64,000 nt of DNA from Mixophyes australis (lineage: Eukaryota; Chordata; Amphibia; Anura; Limnodynastidae). This document shows positions 31,301 through 46,800 of the stretch, one piece after another. The stretch is taken from contig JAVHZZ010000064.1 of assembly GCA_036250195.1 (NCBI GenBank), positions 124,001 to 188,000 on the forward strand, given 5' to 3'. The notes beneath the pieces are model-generated. The model saw only the letters and a list, made by a program, of their open reading frames with translations, was not told where the DNA came from and did not search any database. Within the stretch, counting starts at the first letter, position 1; every line of letters begins with the position of its first letter. The translations under genes and the position numbers were made by a program.

Positions 31301-31379
31301 CACGAATCATGAATCGAATCATGAATCATGAATTGAATCATGAATCATGAATCATGAATTGAATCATGAATCATGAATT
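28365..31379 (+). repeat. 3.0 kb higher-order block, copy 2
   Basis: The block starts at the ATCGAT palindrome, has GAATCCTG at 28588 and GAAACAAG at 29691 (1326 bases in, 26 fewer than the other two copies), and ends at GAATCCTG 31380. Just upstream GAATCCAG replaces the GAATCAAG of the other copies. TGACTCA occurs at 30733. Confidence 0.85.
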
Positions 31380-32214
31380 GAATCCTGAATTGAATCATGA
31401 ATTGAATCATGAATTAAATCATGAATCATGAATAATAAATTGAATCATGAATCATGAATCATGAATTGAATCATGAATTGAATCATGAATCATGAATTGA
31501 ATCATGAATCATGAATCATGAATTGAATCATGAATCATGAATCATGAAATGAAACATGAATCATGAATCATGAATTGAATCATGAATCATGAATTGAATC
31601 ATGAATCATGAATCGAATCATGAATCATGAAACATGAATTAAATCATGAATCATGAATTGAATCATGAATCATGGATTGAATCATAAATCATGAATTATG
31701 AATCATGAATTGAATCATGAATCATGAATCGAATCATGAATCATGAATTGAATCATGAATCGAAACATGAATCATGAATCATGAATTGAATCATGAATCA
31801 TGAATCGAATCATGAATCTTGAATCATGAATTGAATAATGAATCATGAATCATGAATCATGAATTGAATCATGAATCATGAATCATGAATCGAATCATGA
31901 ATCATGAATCAAGAATTATGAATCGAATCATGAATCATGAATTGAATCATGAATCATGAATCATGAATTATGAATTGAATTATGAATCATGAATTATGAA
32001 TCATGAATTATGAATTGAATCATAAATCATGAATCATGAATTGAATCATGAATCATGAATCATGAATCGAATCATGAATCATGAATTATGAATTGAATCA
32101 TGAATCATGAATCATGAATCATGAATCATGAATTGAATCATGAATCATGAATCATGAATCATGAATTGAATCATGAATCATGAATCGAATCATGAATCAT
32201 GAATCAAGAATCAT

Positions 32215-35210
32215 GAATCGATTCATGAATTGAATCATGAATCATGAATCATGAATTGAATCATGAATCATGAATCGAATCATGAATCATGAATCGAATC
32301 ATGAATCATGAATTGAATCATGAATCATGAATCATGAATTGAATCATGAATCATGAATCACGAATCATGAATCGAATCATGAATCATGAATTGAATCATG
32401 AATCATGAATCATGAATTGAATCATGAATCATGAATTGAATCCTGAATTGAATCATGAATTGAATCATGAATTAAATCATGAATCATGAATAATAAATTG
32501 AATCATGAATCATGAATCATGAATTGAATCATGAATTGAATCATGAATCATGAATCTTGAATTGAATCATGAATCATGAATCATGAATTGAATCATGAAT
32601 TATGAATCATGAAATGAAACATGAATCATGAATCATGAATTGAATCATGAATCTTGAATTGAATCATGAATCATGAATCATGAATTGAATCATGAATTAT
32701 GAATCATGAAATGAAACATGAATCATGAATCATGAATTGAATCATGAATCATGGATTGAATCATAAATCATAAATTATGAATCATGAATTGAATCATGAA
32801 TCATGAATCGAATCATGAATCATAAATTGAATCATGAATCGAAACATGAATCATGAATCATGAATTGAATCATGAATCATGAATCGAATCATGAATCTTG
32901 AATCATGAATTGAATAATGAATCATGAATCATGAATCATGAATTGAATCATGAATCATGAATCGAATCATGAATCATGAATCAAGAATTATGAATCGAAT
33001 CATGAATCATGAATTGAATCATGAATCATGAATCATGAATTATGAATTGAATCATGAATCATGAATTATGAATCATGAATTATGAATTGAATCATAAATC
33101 ATGAATCATGAATTGAATCATGAATCATGAATCATGAATTGAATCATGAATTGAATCATGAATCATTAATCATGAATTGAATCATGAATCATCAATCATG
33201 AATCATGAATCATAAATTGAATCATGAATTGAATCATGAATCATGAATTGAATCATGAATTGAATCATGAATCATTAATCATGAATTGAATCATGAAACA
33301 TCAATCATGAATCATAAATCATAAATTGAATCATGAATCATGAATTGAATCATGAATTAAATCATGAATCATGAATCATGAATTGAATCATGAATCATGA
33401 ATCATGAATTGAATCATGAATCATGAATCGAATCATGAATCATGAATCGAATCATGAATCTTGAATCATGAGTTGAATCATGAATCATGAATCATGAATC
33501 ATGAATCGAATCATGAATCATGAATCATGAAATGAAACATGAATCATGAATCATGAATTGAATCATGAAACAAGAATCATGAATCGAATCATGAATCATG
33601 AAACATGAATTGAATCATGAATCATGAATTGAATCATGAATCATGAATTATAAATCATGAATTGAATCATGAATCATGAATTATGAATCATGAATTGAAT
33701 CATGAATCATGAATTGAATCATGAATCATGAATTATATCATGAATCGAAACATGAATCATGAATCATGAATTGAATCATGAATCATGAATCGAATCATGA
33801 ATCTTGAATAATGAATTGAATCATGAATCATGAATCATGAATCATGAATTGAATCATGAATCATGAATCATGAATCGAATCATTAATCATAAATCAAGAA
33901 TCATGAATCGAATCATGAATCATGAATTAAATCATGAATCATGAATCGAATCATGAATCTTGAATCATGAATTGAATCATGAATCATGAATCATGAATCA
34001 TGAATTGAATCATGAATCATGAATCGAATCATGAATCATAAATCAAGAATCATGAATCGAATCATGAATCATGAATTAAATCATGAATCATGAATCATGA
34101 ATCATGAATCATGAATTTTGAATCATGAATTATGAATTGAATCATGAATCATGAATCATGAATCGAATCATGAATCAAGAATCTTGAATCGAATCATGAA
34201 TCATTAAATGAATCATGAATCATGAATTTAATCATGAATCATGAATCATGAATTGAATCATGAATCATGAATCATGAATCATGAATTAAATCCAGAATCA
34301 TAAATTGAATCATGAATTGAATCATGAATCATGAATCATGAATTGAATCATGAATTCAATCATGAATTATAAATTAAATCATGAATCATGAATCATGAAT
34401 TGAATCATGAATCATGAATCATGAATTGAATCATGAATTATGAATCATAAATCAAATCATGAATCATGAATTGAATCATTAATCATGAATCATGAATTGA
34501 ATCATGAATTGAATCATGAATCATTAATCATGAATTGAATCATGAATCATCAATCATGACTCATGAATCATAAATTGAATCATGAATTGAATCATGAATC
34601 ATGAATTGAATCATGAATTGAATCATGAATTGAATCATGAATCATTAATCATGAATTGAATCATGAATCATGAATCGAATCATGAATCATGAATCGAATC
34701 ATGAATCTTGAATCATGAGTTGAATCATGAATCATGAATCATGAATCATGAATCGAATCATGAATCATGAATCATGAATTATGAATTGAATCATGAATCA
34801 TGAGTTAAGAATCATGAATCGAATCATGAATCATGAATCATGAATTATGAATTGAATCATGAATCATGAATCATGAATCATGAATTGAATCATGAATCAT
34901 GAATCATGAATCATGAATTGAATCATGAATCATGAATCATGAATCGAATCATAAATCATGAATCAAGAATCATGAATCGAATCATGAATCATGAATTGAA
35001 TCATGAATCATGAATCATGAATTGAATCATGAATCATGAATCATGAATCGAATCATGAATCATGAATCGAATCATGAATCATGAATTGAATCATGAATCA
35101 TGAATCATGAATTGAATCATGAATCATGAATCACGAATCATGAATCGAATCATGAATCATGAATTGAATCATGAATCATGAATCATGAATTGAATCATGA
35201 ATCATGAATT
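32215..35210 (+). repeat. 3.0 kb higher-order block, copy 3
   Basis: The block starts at the ATCGAT palindrome, with GAATCCTG at 32438 (offset 3850 from copy 2), GAAACAAG at 33567 (1352 in, as in copy 1) and closing GAATCCTG at 35211. TGACTCA lies at 34557. Relative to copies 1 and 2, the GAACC and CATGATTCATG words are deleted near 34340. Copies 2 and 3 are separated by about 0.8 kb. Confidence 0.85.
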
Positions 35211-37130
35211 GAATCCTGAATTGAATCATGAATTGAATCATGAATTAAATCATGAATCATGAATAATAAATTGAATCATGAATCATGAATCATGAATTGA
35301 ATCATGAATTGAATCATGAATCATGAATCTTGAATTGAATCATGAATCATGAATCATGAATTGAATCATGAATCATGAATCATGAAATGAAACATGAATC
35401 ATGAATCATGAATTGAATCATGAATCATGAATTGAATCATGAATCATGAATCGAATCATGAATCATGAAACATGAATTAAATCATGAATCATGAATTGAA
35501 TCATGAATCATGGATTGAATCATAAATCATGAATTATGAATCATGAATTGAATCATGAATCATGAATCGAATCATGAATCATGAATTGAATCATGAATCG
35601 AAACATGAATCATGAATCATGAATTGAATCATGAATCATGAATCGAATCATGAATCTTGAATCATGAATTGAATAATGAATCATGAATCATGAATCATGA
35701 ATTGAATCATGAATCATGAATCATGAATCGAATCATGAATCATGAATCAAGAATTATGAATCGAATCATGAATCATGAATTGAATCATGAATCATGAATC
35801 ATGAATTATGAATTGAATTATGAATCATGAATTATGAATCATGAATTATGAATTGAATCATAAATCATGAATCATGAAATGAATCATGAATCATGAATCA
35901 TGAATCATGAATTGAATCATGAATCATGAATCATGAAATGAATCATGAATCATGAATCATGAATCATGAATTAAATACAGAATCATAAATAGAATCATGA
36001 ATTGAATCATGAATCATCAATCATGAATCATGAATCATAAATTGAATCATGAATTGAATCATGAATCATGAATTGAATCATAACTTCAATCATGAATCAT
36101 GAATCATGAATTGAATCATGAAACATCAATCATGAATCATGAATCATAAATTGAATCATGAATCATGAATCATGAATTGAATCATGAATTAAATCATGAA
36201 TCATGAATTGAATCATGAATCATGAATCATGAATTGAATCATGAATCATGAATCGAATCATGAATCATGAATCGAATCATGAATCTTGAATCATGAGTTG
36301 AATCATGAATCATGAATCATGAATCATGAATCGAATCATGAATCATGAATCATGAAATGAAACATGAATCATGAATCATGAATTGAATCATGAATCATGA
36401 ATTGAATCATGAATCATGAATTGAATCATGAATCATGAAACATGAATTGAATCATGAATCATGAATTGAATCATGAATATTGAATTATGAATCATGAATT
36501 GAATCATGAATCATGAATTATGAATCATGAATTGAATCATGAATCATGAATTGAATCATGAATCATGAATTATATTATGAATCGAAACATGAATCATGAA
36601 TCATGAATTGAATCATGAATCATGAATTGAATCATGAATTGAATCATGAATTATAAATTAAATCATGAATCATGAATCATGAATTGAATCATGAATCATG
36701 AATCATGAATCATGAATTGAATCATGAATCATGAATCATGAATCGAATCATGAATCATGAATTGAATCATGAATCATGAATCATGAATTGAATCATGAAT
36801 TGAATCATGAATCATTAATCATGAATTGAATCATGAATCATCAATCATGAATCATGAATCATAAATTGAATCATGAATTGAATCATGAATCATGAATTGA
36901 ATCATGAATTGAATCATGAATTGAATCATGAATTGAATCATGAATCATTAATCATGAATTGAATCATGAATCATGAATCATGAATCATAATTGAATCATG
37001 AATCATGAATCATGAATCATGAATTGAATCATGAATTAAATCATGAATCATGAATCATGAATTGAATCATGAATCATGAATCATGAATTGAATCATGAAT
37101 CATGAATCGAATCATGAATCATGAATCGAA
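35211..37130 (+). repeat. Segment repeated from 20.1-22.1 kb (right copy)
   Basis: This is the counterpart of 20093-22120 at an offset of 15118 to 15047. It carries CATAACTTC (36082) and the ATATTATG word. A one-base deletion makes CATAATTG near 36988 where the other copy has CATAAATTG, one of few indels that are not whole units. Confidence 0.8.
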
Positions 37131-37151
37131 TCATGAATCTTGAATCATGAG

Positions 37152-39451
37152 TTGAATCATGAATCATGAATTGAATCATGAATCATGAATTGAATCATGA
37201 ATCATGAATCATGAATTGAATCATGAATCATGAATCATGAATTATGAATCGAATCATGAATCATGAATCATGAATTATGAATTGAATCATGAATCATGAG
37301 TCAAGAATCATGAATCGAATCATGAATCATGAATTATGAATTGAATCATAAATCATGAATCATGAATTGAATCTTGAATCATGAGTTGAATCATGAATCA
37401 TGAGTCAAGAATCATGAATCGAATCATGAATCATGAATCATGAATTATGAATTGAATCATGAATCATGAATCATGAATTGAATCATGAATCATGAATCAT
37501 GAATCATGAATCGAATCATGAATCAAGAATCATGAATCGAATCATGAATCATGAATTGAATCATGAATCATGAATCATGAATTGAATCATGAATCATGAA
37601 TCATGAATCGAATCATGAATCATGAATCGAATCATGAATCATGAATTGAATCATGAATCATGAATTGAATCATGAATCATGAATCATGAATTGAATCATG
37701 AATCATGAATCACGAATCATGAATCGAATCATGAATCATGAATTGAATCATGAATCATGAATCATGAATTGAATCATGAATCATGAATTGAATCCTGAAT
37801 TGAATCATGAATTGAATCATGAATTAAATCATGAATCATGAATAATAAATTGAATCATGAATCATGAATCATGAATTGAATCATGAATTGAATCATGAAT
37901 CATGAATCTTGAATTGAATCATGAATCATAAATCATGAATTGAATCATGAATCATGAATCATGAAATGAAACATGAATCATGAATCATGAATTGAATCAT
38001 GAATCATGAATTGAATCATGAATCATGAATCATGAATCGAATCATGAATCATGAAAAATGAATTAAATCATGAACCATGAATTGAATCATGAATCATGGA
38101 TTGAATCATTAATCATGAATTATAAATCATGAATTGAATCATGAATCATGAATCATGAATTGAATCATGAATCATGAATCGAATCATAAATCATGAATTA
38201 TGAATCATGAATTGAATCATGAATCATGAATCGAATCATGAATCATGAATTGAATCATGAATCGAAACATGAATCATGAATCATGAATTGAATCATGAAT
38301 CATGAATCGAATCATGAATCTTGAATCATCATTTGAATAATGAATCATGAATCATGAATCATGAATTGAATCATGAATCATGAATCATAAATCGACTCAT
38401 GAATCATGAATCAAGAATTATGAATCGAATCATGAATCATGAATTGAATCATGAATCATGAATCATGAATTATGAATTGAATCATGAATCATGAATTATG
38501 AATCATGAATTATGAATTGAATCATAAATCATGAATCATGAATTGAATCATGAATCATGAATCATGAATCGAATCATGAATCAAGAATCTTGAATCGAAT
38601 CATGAATCATGAAATGAAGCATGAATCATGAATCATGAATCATGAATCATGAATTGAATCATGAATCATGAATCATGAATTGAATCATGAATCATGAATC
38701 ATGAATTGAATCATGAATCATGAATCATGAATTAAATACAGAATCATAAATTGAATCATGAATTGAATCATGAATCATGAATCATAAATTGAACCATGAA
38801 TCATGAATCATGAATCATAAATTGAACCATGAATCATGAATCATGAATTGAATCATGAATCATGAATCATGAAATGAATCATGAATCATGAATCATGAAT
38901 CATGAATCATGAATCATGAATCATGAATTGAATCATGAATCATGAATCATGAATTGAATCATGAATCATGAATCATGAATCATGAATTAAATACAGAATC
39001 ATAAATAGAATCATGAATTGAATCATGAATCATCAATCATGAATCATGAATCATAAATTGAATCATGAATTGAATCATGAATCATGAATTGAAGCATGAA
39101 TTCAATCATGAATCATTAATCATGAATTGAATCATGAAACATCAATCATGAATCATGAATCATAAATTGAATCATGAATCATGAATCATGAATTGAATCA
39201 TGAATTAAATCATGAATCATGAATTGAATCATGAATCATGAATCATGAATTGAATCATGAATCATGAATCGAATCATGAATCATGAATCGAATCATGAAT
39301 CTTGAATCATGAGTTGAATCATGAATCAAGAATCATTAATCATGAATCATGAATCATGAAATGAAGCATGAATTGTGAATCATGAATTGAATCATGAATC
39401 ATGAATTGAATCATGAAACAAGAATCATGAATCGAATCATGAATCATGAAT
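37152..39451 (+). repeat. 2.3 kb duplicated segment, copy 1
   Basis: Every landmark checked recurs exactly 2448 bases later: GAATCCTG 37790/40238, AAAAATG 38054/40502, CGACTCAT 38393/40841 and AATTGTG 39371/41819. Identity begins just after a G/A difference at 37151/39599 and ends near 39451, where the second copy goes on with CATGAAACATG. No difference was noticed inside, so the duplication is recent. Confidence 0.9.
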
Positions 39452-39599
39452 CATGAATTATGAATTGAATCATGAATCATGAATTGAATCATGAATCATG
39501 AATCGAATCATGAATCAAGAATCATGAATCGAATCATGAATCATGAATTGAATCATGAATCATGAATCATGAATTGAATCATGAATCATGAATCATGAA

Positions 39600-41899
39600 T
39601 TGAATCATGAATCATGAATTGAATCATGAATCATGAATTGAATCATGAATCATGAATCATGAATTGAATCATGAATCATGAATCATGAATTATGAATCGA
39701 ATCATGAATCATGAATCATGAATTATGAATTGAATCATGAATCATGAGTCAAGAATCATGAATCGAATCATGAATCATGAATTATGAATTGAATCATAAA
39801 TCATGAATCATGAATTGAATCTTGAATCATGAGTTGAATCATGAATCATGAGTCAAGAATCATGAATCGAATCATGAATCATGAATCATGAATTATGAAT
39901 TGAATCATGAATCATGAATCATGAATTGAATCATGAATCATGAATCATGAATCATGAATCGAATCATGAATCAAGAATCATGAATCGAATCATGAATCAT
40001 GAATTGAATCATGAATCATGAATCATGAATTGAATCATGAATCATGAATCATGAATCGAATCATGAATCATGAATCGAATCATGAATCATGAATTGAATC
40101 ATGAATCATGAATTGAATCATGAATCATGAATCATGAATTGAATCATGAATCATGAATCACGAATCATGAATCGAATCATGAATCATGAATTGAATCATG
40201 AATCATGAATCATGAATTGAATCATGAATCATGAATTGAATCCTGAATTGAATCATGAATTGAATCATGAATTAAATCATGAATCATGAATAATAAATTG
40301 AATCATGAATCATGAATCATGAATTGAATCATGAATTGAATCATGAATCATGAATCTTGAATTGAATCATGAATCATAAATCATGAATTGAATCATGAAT
40401 CATGAATCATGAAATGAAACATGAATCATGAATCATGAATTGAATCATGAATCATGAATTGAATCATGAATCATGAATCATGAATCGAATCATGAATCAT
40501 GAAAAATGAATTAAATCATGAACCATGAATTGAATCATGAATCATGGATTGAATCATTAATCATGAATTATAAATCATGAATTGAATCATGAATCATGAA
40601 TCATGAATTGAATCATGAATCATGAATCGAATCATAAATCATGAATTATGAATCATGAATTGAATCATGAATCATGAATCGAATCATGAATCATGAATTG
40701 AATCATGAATCGAAACATGAATCATGAATCATGAATTGAATCATGAATCATGAATCGAATCATGAATCTTGAATCATCATTTGAATAATGAATCATGAAT
40801 CATGAATCATGAATTGAATCATGAATCATGAATCATAAATCGACTCATGAATCATGAATCAAGAATTATGAATCGAATCATGAATCATGAATTGAATCAT
40901 GAATCATGAATCATGAATTATGAATTGAATCATGAATCATGAATTATGAATCATGAATTATGAATTGAATCATAAATCATGAATCATGAATTGAATCATG
41001 AATCATGAATCATGAATCGAATCATGAATCAAGAATCTTGAATCGAATCATGAATCATGAAATGAAGCATGAATCATGAATCATGAATCATGAATCATGA
41101 ATTGAATCATGAATCATGAATCATGAATTGAATCATGAATCATGAATCATGAATTGAATCATGAATCATGAATCATGAATTAAATACAGAATCATAAATT
41201 GAATCATGAATTGAATCATGAATCATGAATCATAAATTGAACCATGAATCATGAATCATGAATCATAAATTGAACCATGAATCATGAATCATGAATTGAA
41301 TCATGAATCATGAATCATGAAATGAATCATGAATCATGAATCATGAATCATGAATCATGAATCATGAATCATGAATTGAATCATGAATCATGAATCATGA
41401 ATTGAATCATGAATCATGAATCATGAATCATGAATTAAATACAGAATCATAAATAGAATCATGAATTGAATCATGAATCATCAATCATGAATCATGAATC
41501 ATAAATTGAATCATGAATTGAATCATGAATCATGAATTGAAGCATGAATTCAATCATGAATCATTAATCATGAATTGAATCATGAAACATCAATCATGAA
41601 TCATGAATCATAAATTGAATCATGAATCATGAATCATGAATTGAATCATGAATTAAATCATGAATCATGAATTGAATCATGAATCATGAATCATGAATTG
41701 AATCATGAATCATGAATCGAATCATGAATCATGAATCGAATCATGAATCTTGAATCATGAGTTGAATCATGAATCAAGAATCATTAATCATGAATCATGA
41801 ATCATGAAATGAAGCATGAATTGTGAATCATGAATTGAATCATGAATCATGAATTGAATCATGAAACAAGAATCATGAATCGAATCATGAATCATGAAA
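39600..41899 (+). repeat. 2.3 kb duplicated segment, copy 2
   Basis: This is the second copy at a constant 2448-bp offset. It carries the same private variants (CATGAACCATG after AAAAATG, and CGACTCATG). About 150 bases of generic array lie between the copies. Past 41899 it continues into the sequence shared with 24.5-26.7 kb. Confidence 0.9.
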
Positions 41900-43830
41900 C
41901 ATGAATTGAATCATGAATCATGAATTGAATCATAAATATTGAATTATGAATCATGAATTGAATCATGAATCATGAATTATGAATCTTGAATTGAATCATG
42001 AATCATGAATTGAATCATGAATCATGAATTATATTATGAATCGAAACATGAATCATAAATCAAGAATCATGAATCGAATCATGAATCATGAATTAAATCA
42101 TGAATCATGAATCGAATCATGAATCTTGAATCATGAATTGAATCATGAATCATGAATCATGAATCATGAATTGAATCATGAATCATGAATCATGAATCAT
42201 GAATTGAATCATGAATCGAATCATTAATCATAAATCAAGAATCATGAATCGAATCATGAATCATGAATTAAATCATGAATCATGAATCGAATCATGAATC
42301 TTGAATCATGAATTGAATCATGAATCATGAATCATGAATCATGAATTGAATCATGAATCATGAATCATGAATCGAATCATGAATCATAAATCAAGAATCA
42401 TGAATCGAATCATGAATCATGAATTAAATCATGAATCATGAATCGAATCATGAATCTTGAATCATGAATTGAATCATGAATCATGAATCATGAATTGAAT
42501 CATGAATCATGAATCATGAATCGAATCATGAATCATAAATCAAGAATCATGAATTGAATCAGGAATCATGAATTAAATCATGAATCATGAATCATGAATT
42601 ATGAATTGAATCATGAATCATGAATCATGAATTTTGAATCATGAATTATGAATTGAATCATGAATCATGAATCATGAATCGAATCATGATTTAAGAATCT
42701 TGAATCGAATCATGAATCATTAAATGAATCATGAATCATGAATTGAATCATGAATCATGAATCATGAATTGAATCATGAATCATGAATCATGAATCATGA
42801 ATCATGAATTAAATCCAGAATCATAAATTGAATCATGAATTGAATCATGAATCATGAATCATAAATTGAACCATGAATCATGAATCATGAATTGAATCAT
42901 GAATCATGATTCATGAATTGAATCATGAATTGAATCATGAATTATAAATTAAATCATGAATCATGAATCATGAATTGAATCATGAATCATGAATCATGAA
43001 TCATGAATTGAATCATGTATCATGAATCATGAATCAAATCATGAATCATGAATTGAATCATGAATCATGAATCATGAATTGAATCATGAATTGAATCATG
43101 AATCATTAATCATGAATTGAATCATGAATCATCAATCATGAATTGAATCATGAATTGAATCATGAATCATTAATCATGAATTGAATCATGAATCATCAAT
43201 CATGAATCATGAATCATAAATTGAATCATGAATTGAATCATGAATCATCAATCATGAATCATGAATCATAAATTGAATCATGAATCATGAATCATGAATT
43301 GAATCATGAATTAAATCATGAATCATGAATCATGAATTGAATCATGAATCATGAATCATGAATTGAATCATGAATCATGAATCGAATCATGAATCATGAA
43401 TCGAATCATGAATCTTGAATCATGAGTTGAATCATGAATCATGAATCATGAATCATGAATCGAATAATGAATCATGAATCATGAATTATGAATTGAATCA
43501 TGAATCATGAGTCAAGAATCATGAATCGAATCATGAATCATGAATCATGAATTATGAATTGAATCATGAATCATGAATCATGAATCATGAATTGAATCAT
43601 GAATCATGAATCATGAATCATGAATCGAATCATGAATCAAGAATCATGAATCGAATCATGAATCATGAATTGAATCATGAATCATGAATCATGAATTGAA
43701 TCATGAATCATGAATTGAATCATGAATCATGAATCACGAATCATGAATCGAATCATGAATCATGAATTGAATCATGAATCATGAATCATGAATTGAATCA
43801 TGAATTGAATCCTGAATTGATTAATGAATT
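41819..43830 (+). repeat. Segment repeated from 24.5-26.7 kb (right copy)
   Basis: It contains CAGGAA (42560), CATGTATC (43014) and GAATTGATTAATG (43815) in the same order as the left copy. It lacks that copy's 251-bp duplication and is 64 bases shorter between CATGTATC and GATTAATG. Confidence 0.85.
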
Positions 43831-46800
43831 GAATCATGAATTAAATCATGAATCATGAATAATAAATTGAATCATGAATCATGAATCATGAATTGAATCA
43901 TGAATTGAATCATGAATCATGAATCTTGAATTGAATCATGAATCATAAATCATGAATTGAATCATGAATCATGAATCATGAAATGAAACATGAATCATGA
44001 ATCATGAATTGAATCATGAATCATGAATTGAATCATGAATCATGAATCATGAATCGAATCATGAATCATGAAAAATGAATTAAATCATGAATCATGAATT
44101 GAATCATGAATCATGGATTGAATCATTAATCATGAATTATGAATCATGAATTGAATCATGAATCATGAATCATGAATCATGAATTGAATCATGAATCATG
44201 GATTGAATCATTAATCATGAATTATGAATCATGAATTCAATCATGAATCATGAATCGAATCATGAATCATGAATTGAATCATGAATCGAAACATGAATCA
44301 TGAATCATGAATTGAATCATAAATCATGAATCATGAATCGAATCATGATTTAAGAATCTTGAATCGAATCATGAATCATTAAATGAATCATGAATCATGA
44401 ATTGAATCATGAATCATGAATTGAATCATGAATCATGAATCATGAATTAAATCCAGAATCATGAATTGAATCATGAATTGAATCATGAATTATAAATTAA
44501 ATCATGAATCATGAATCATGAATTGAATCATGAATCATGAATCATGAATCATGAATTGAATCATGAATCATGAATCATGAATCGAATCATGAATCATGAA
44601 TTGAATCATGAATCATGAATCATGAATTGAATCATGAATTGAATCATGAATCATTAATCATGAATTGAATCATGAATCATCAATCATGAATCATGAATCA
44701 TAAATTGAATCATGAATTGAATCATGAATCATGAATTGAATCATGAATTGAATCATGAATCATTAATCATGAATTGAATCATGAATAATGAATCATGAAT
44801 CATGAATCATGAATCATAAATTGAATCATGAATCATGAATCATGAATCATGAATTGAATCATGAATTAAATCATGAATCATGAATCATGAATTGAATCAT
44901 GAATCATGAATCATGAATTGAATCATGAATCATGAATCGAATCATGAATCATGAATCGAATCATGAATCTTGAATCATGAGTTGAATCATGAATCATGAA
45001 TCATGAATCATAAATCGAATCATGAATCATGAATCATGAATTATGAATTGAATCATGAATCATGAATCGAATCATGAATCTTGAATCATGAGTTGAATCA
45101 TGAATCATGAATCATGAATCATGAATTGAATCATGAATCATGAGTTGAATCATGAATCATGAGTCAAGAATCATGAATCGAATCATGAATCATGAATCAT
45201 GAATTATGAATTGAATCATGAATCATGAATCATGAATCATGAATTGAATCATGAATCATGAATCATGAATCATGAATCGAATCATGAATCAAGAATCATG
45301 AATCGAATCATGAATCATGAATTGAATCATGAATCATGAATCATGAATTGAATCATGAATCATGAATCATGAATCGAATCATGAATCATGAATTGAATCA
45401 TGAATCATGAATTGAATCATGAATCATGAATCATGAATTGAATCATGAATCATGAATCACGAATCATGAATCGAATCATGAATCATGAATTGAATCATGA
45501 ATCATGAATCATGAATTGAATCATGAATCATGAATTGAATCCTGAATTGAATCATGAATTGAATCATGAATTAAATCATGAATCATGAATAATAAATTGA
45601 ATCATGAATCATGAATCATGAATTGAATCATGAATTGAATCATGAATCATGAATCTTGAATTGAATCATGAATAATGAATCATGAATTGAATCATGAATC
45701 ATGAATCATGAAATGAAACATGAATCATGAATCATGAATTGAATCATGAATCATGAATTGAATCATGAATCATGAATCGAATCATGAATCATGAAACATG
45801 AATTAAATCATGAATCATGAATTGAATCATGAATCATGGATTGAATCATAAATCATGAATTATGAATCATGAATTGAATCATGAATCATGAATCGAATCA
45901 TGAATCATGAATTGAATCATGAATCGAAACATGAATCATGAATCATGAATTGAATCATGAATCATGAATCGAATCATGAATCTTGAATCATGAATTGAAT
46001 AATGAATCATGAATCATGAATCATGAATTGAATCATGAATCATGAATCATGAATCGAATCATGAATCATGAATCAAGAATTATGAATCGAATCATGAATC
46101 ATGAATTGAATCATGAATCATGAATCATGAATTATGAATTGAATTATGAATCATGAATTATGAATCATGAATTATGAATTGAATCATAAATCATGAATCA
46201 TGAATTGAATCATGAATCATGAATCATGATTCGAATCATGAATCAAGAATCTTGAATCAAATCATGAATCATGAAATGAATCATGAATCATGAATCATGA
46301 ATCATGAATCATGAATTGAATCATGAATCATGAATTGAATCATGAATCATGAATCATGAATTAAATACAGAATCATAAATAGAATCATGAATTGAATCAT
46401 GAATCATCAATCATGAATCATGAATCATAAATTGAATCATGAATTGAATCATGAATCATGAATTGAATCATAACTTCAATCATGAATCATTAATCATGAA
46501 TTGAATCATGAAACATCAATCATGAATCATGAATCATAAATTAAATCATGAATCATGAATCATGAATTGAATCATGAATTAAATCATGAATCATGAATTG
46601 AATCATGAATCATGAATCATGAATTGAATCATGAATCATGAATCGAATCATGAATCATGAATCGAATCATGAATCTTGAATCATGAGTTGAATCATGAAT
46701 CATGAATCATGAATCATGAATCGAATCATGAATCATGAATCATGAATCATGAAATGAAACATGAATCATGAATCATGAATTGAATCATGAATCATGAATT

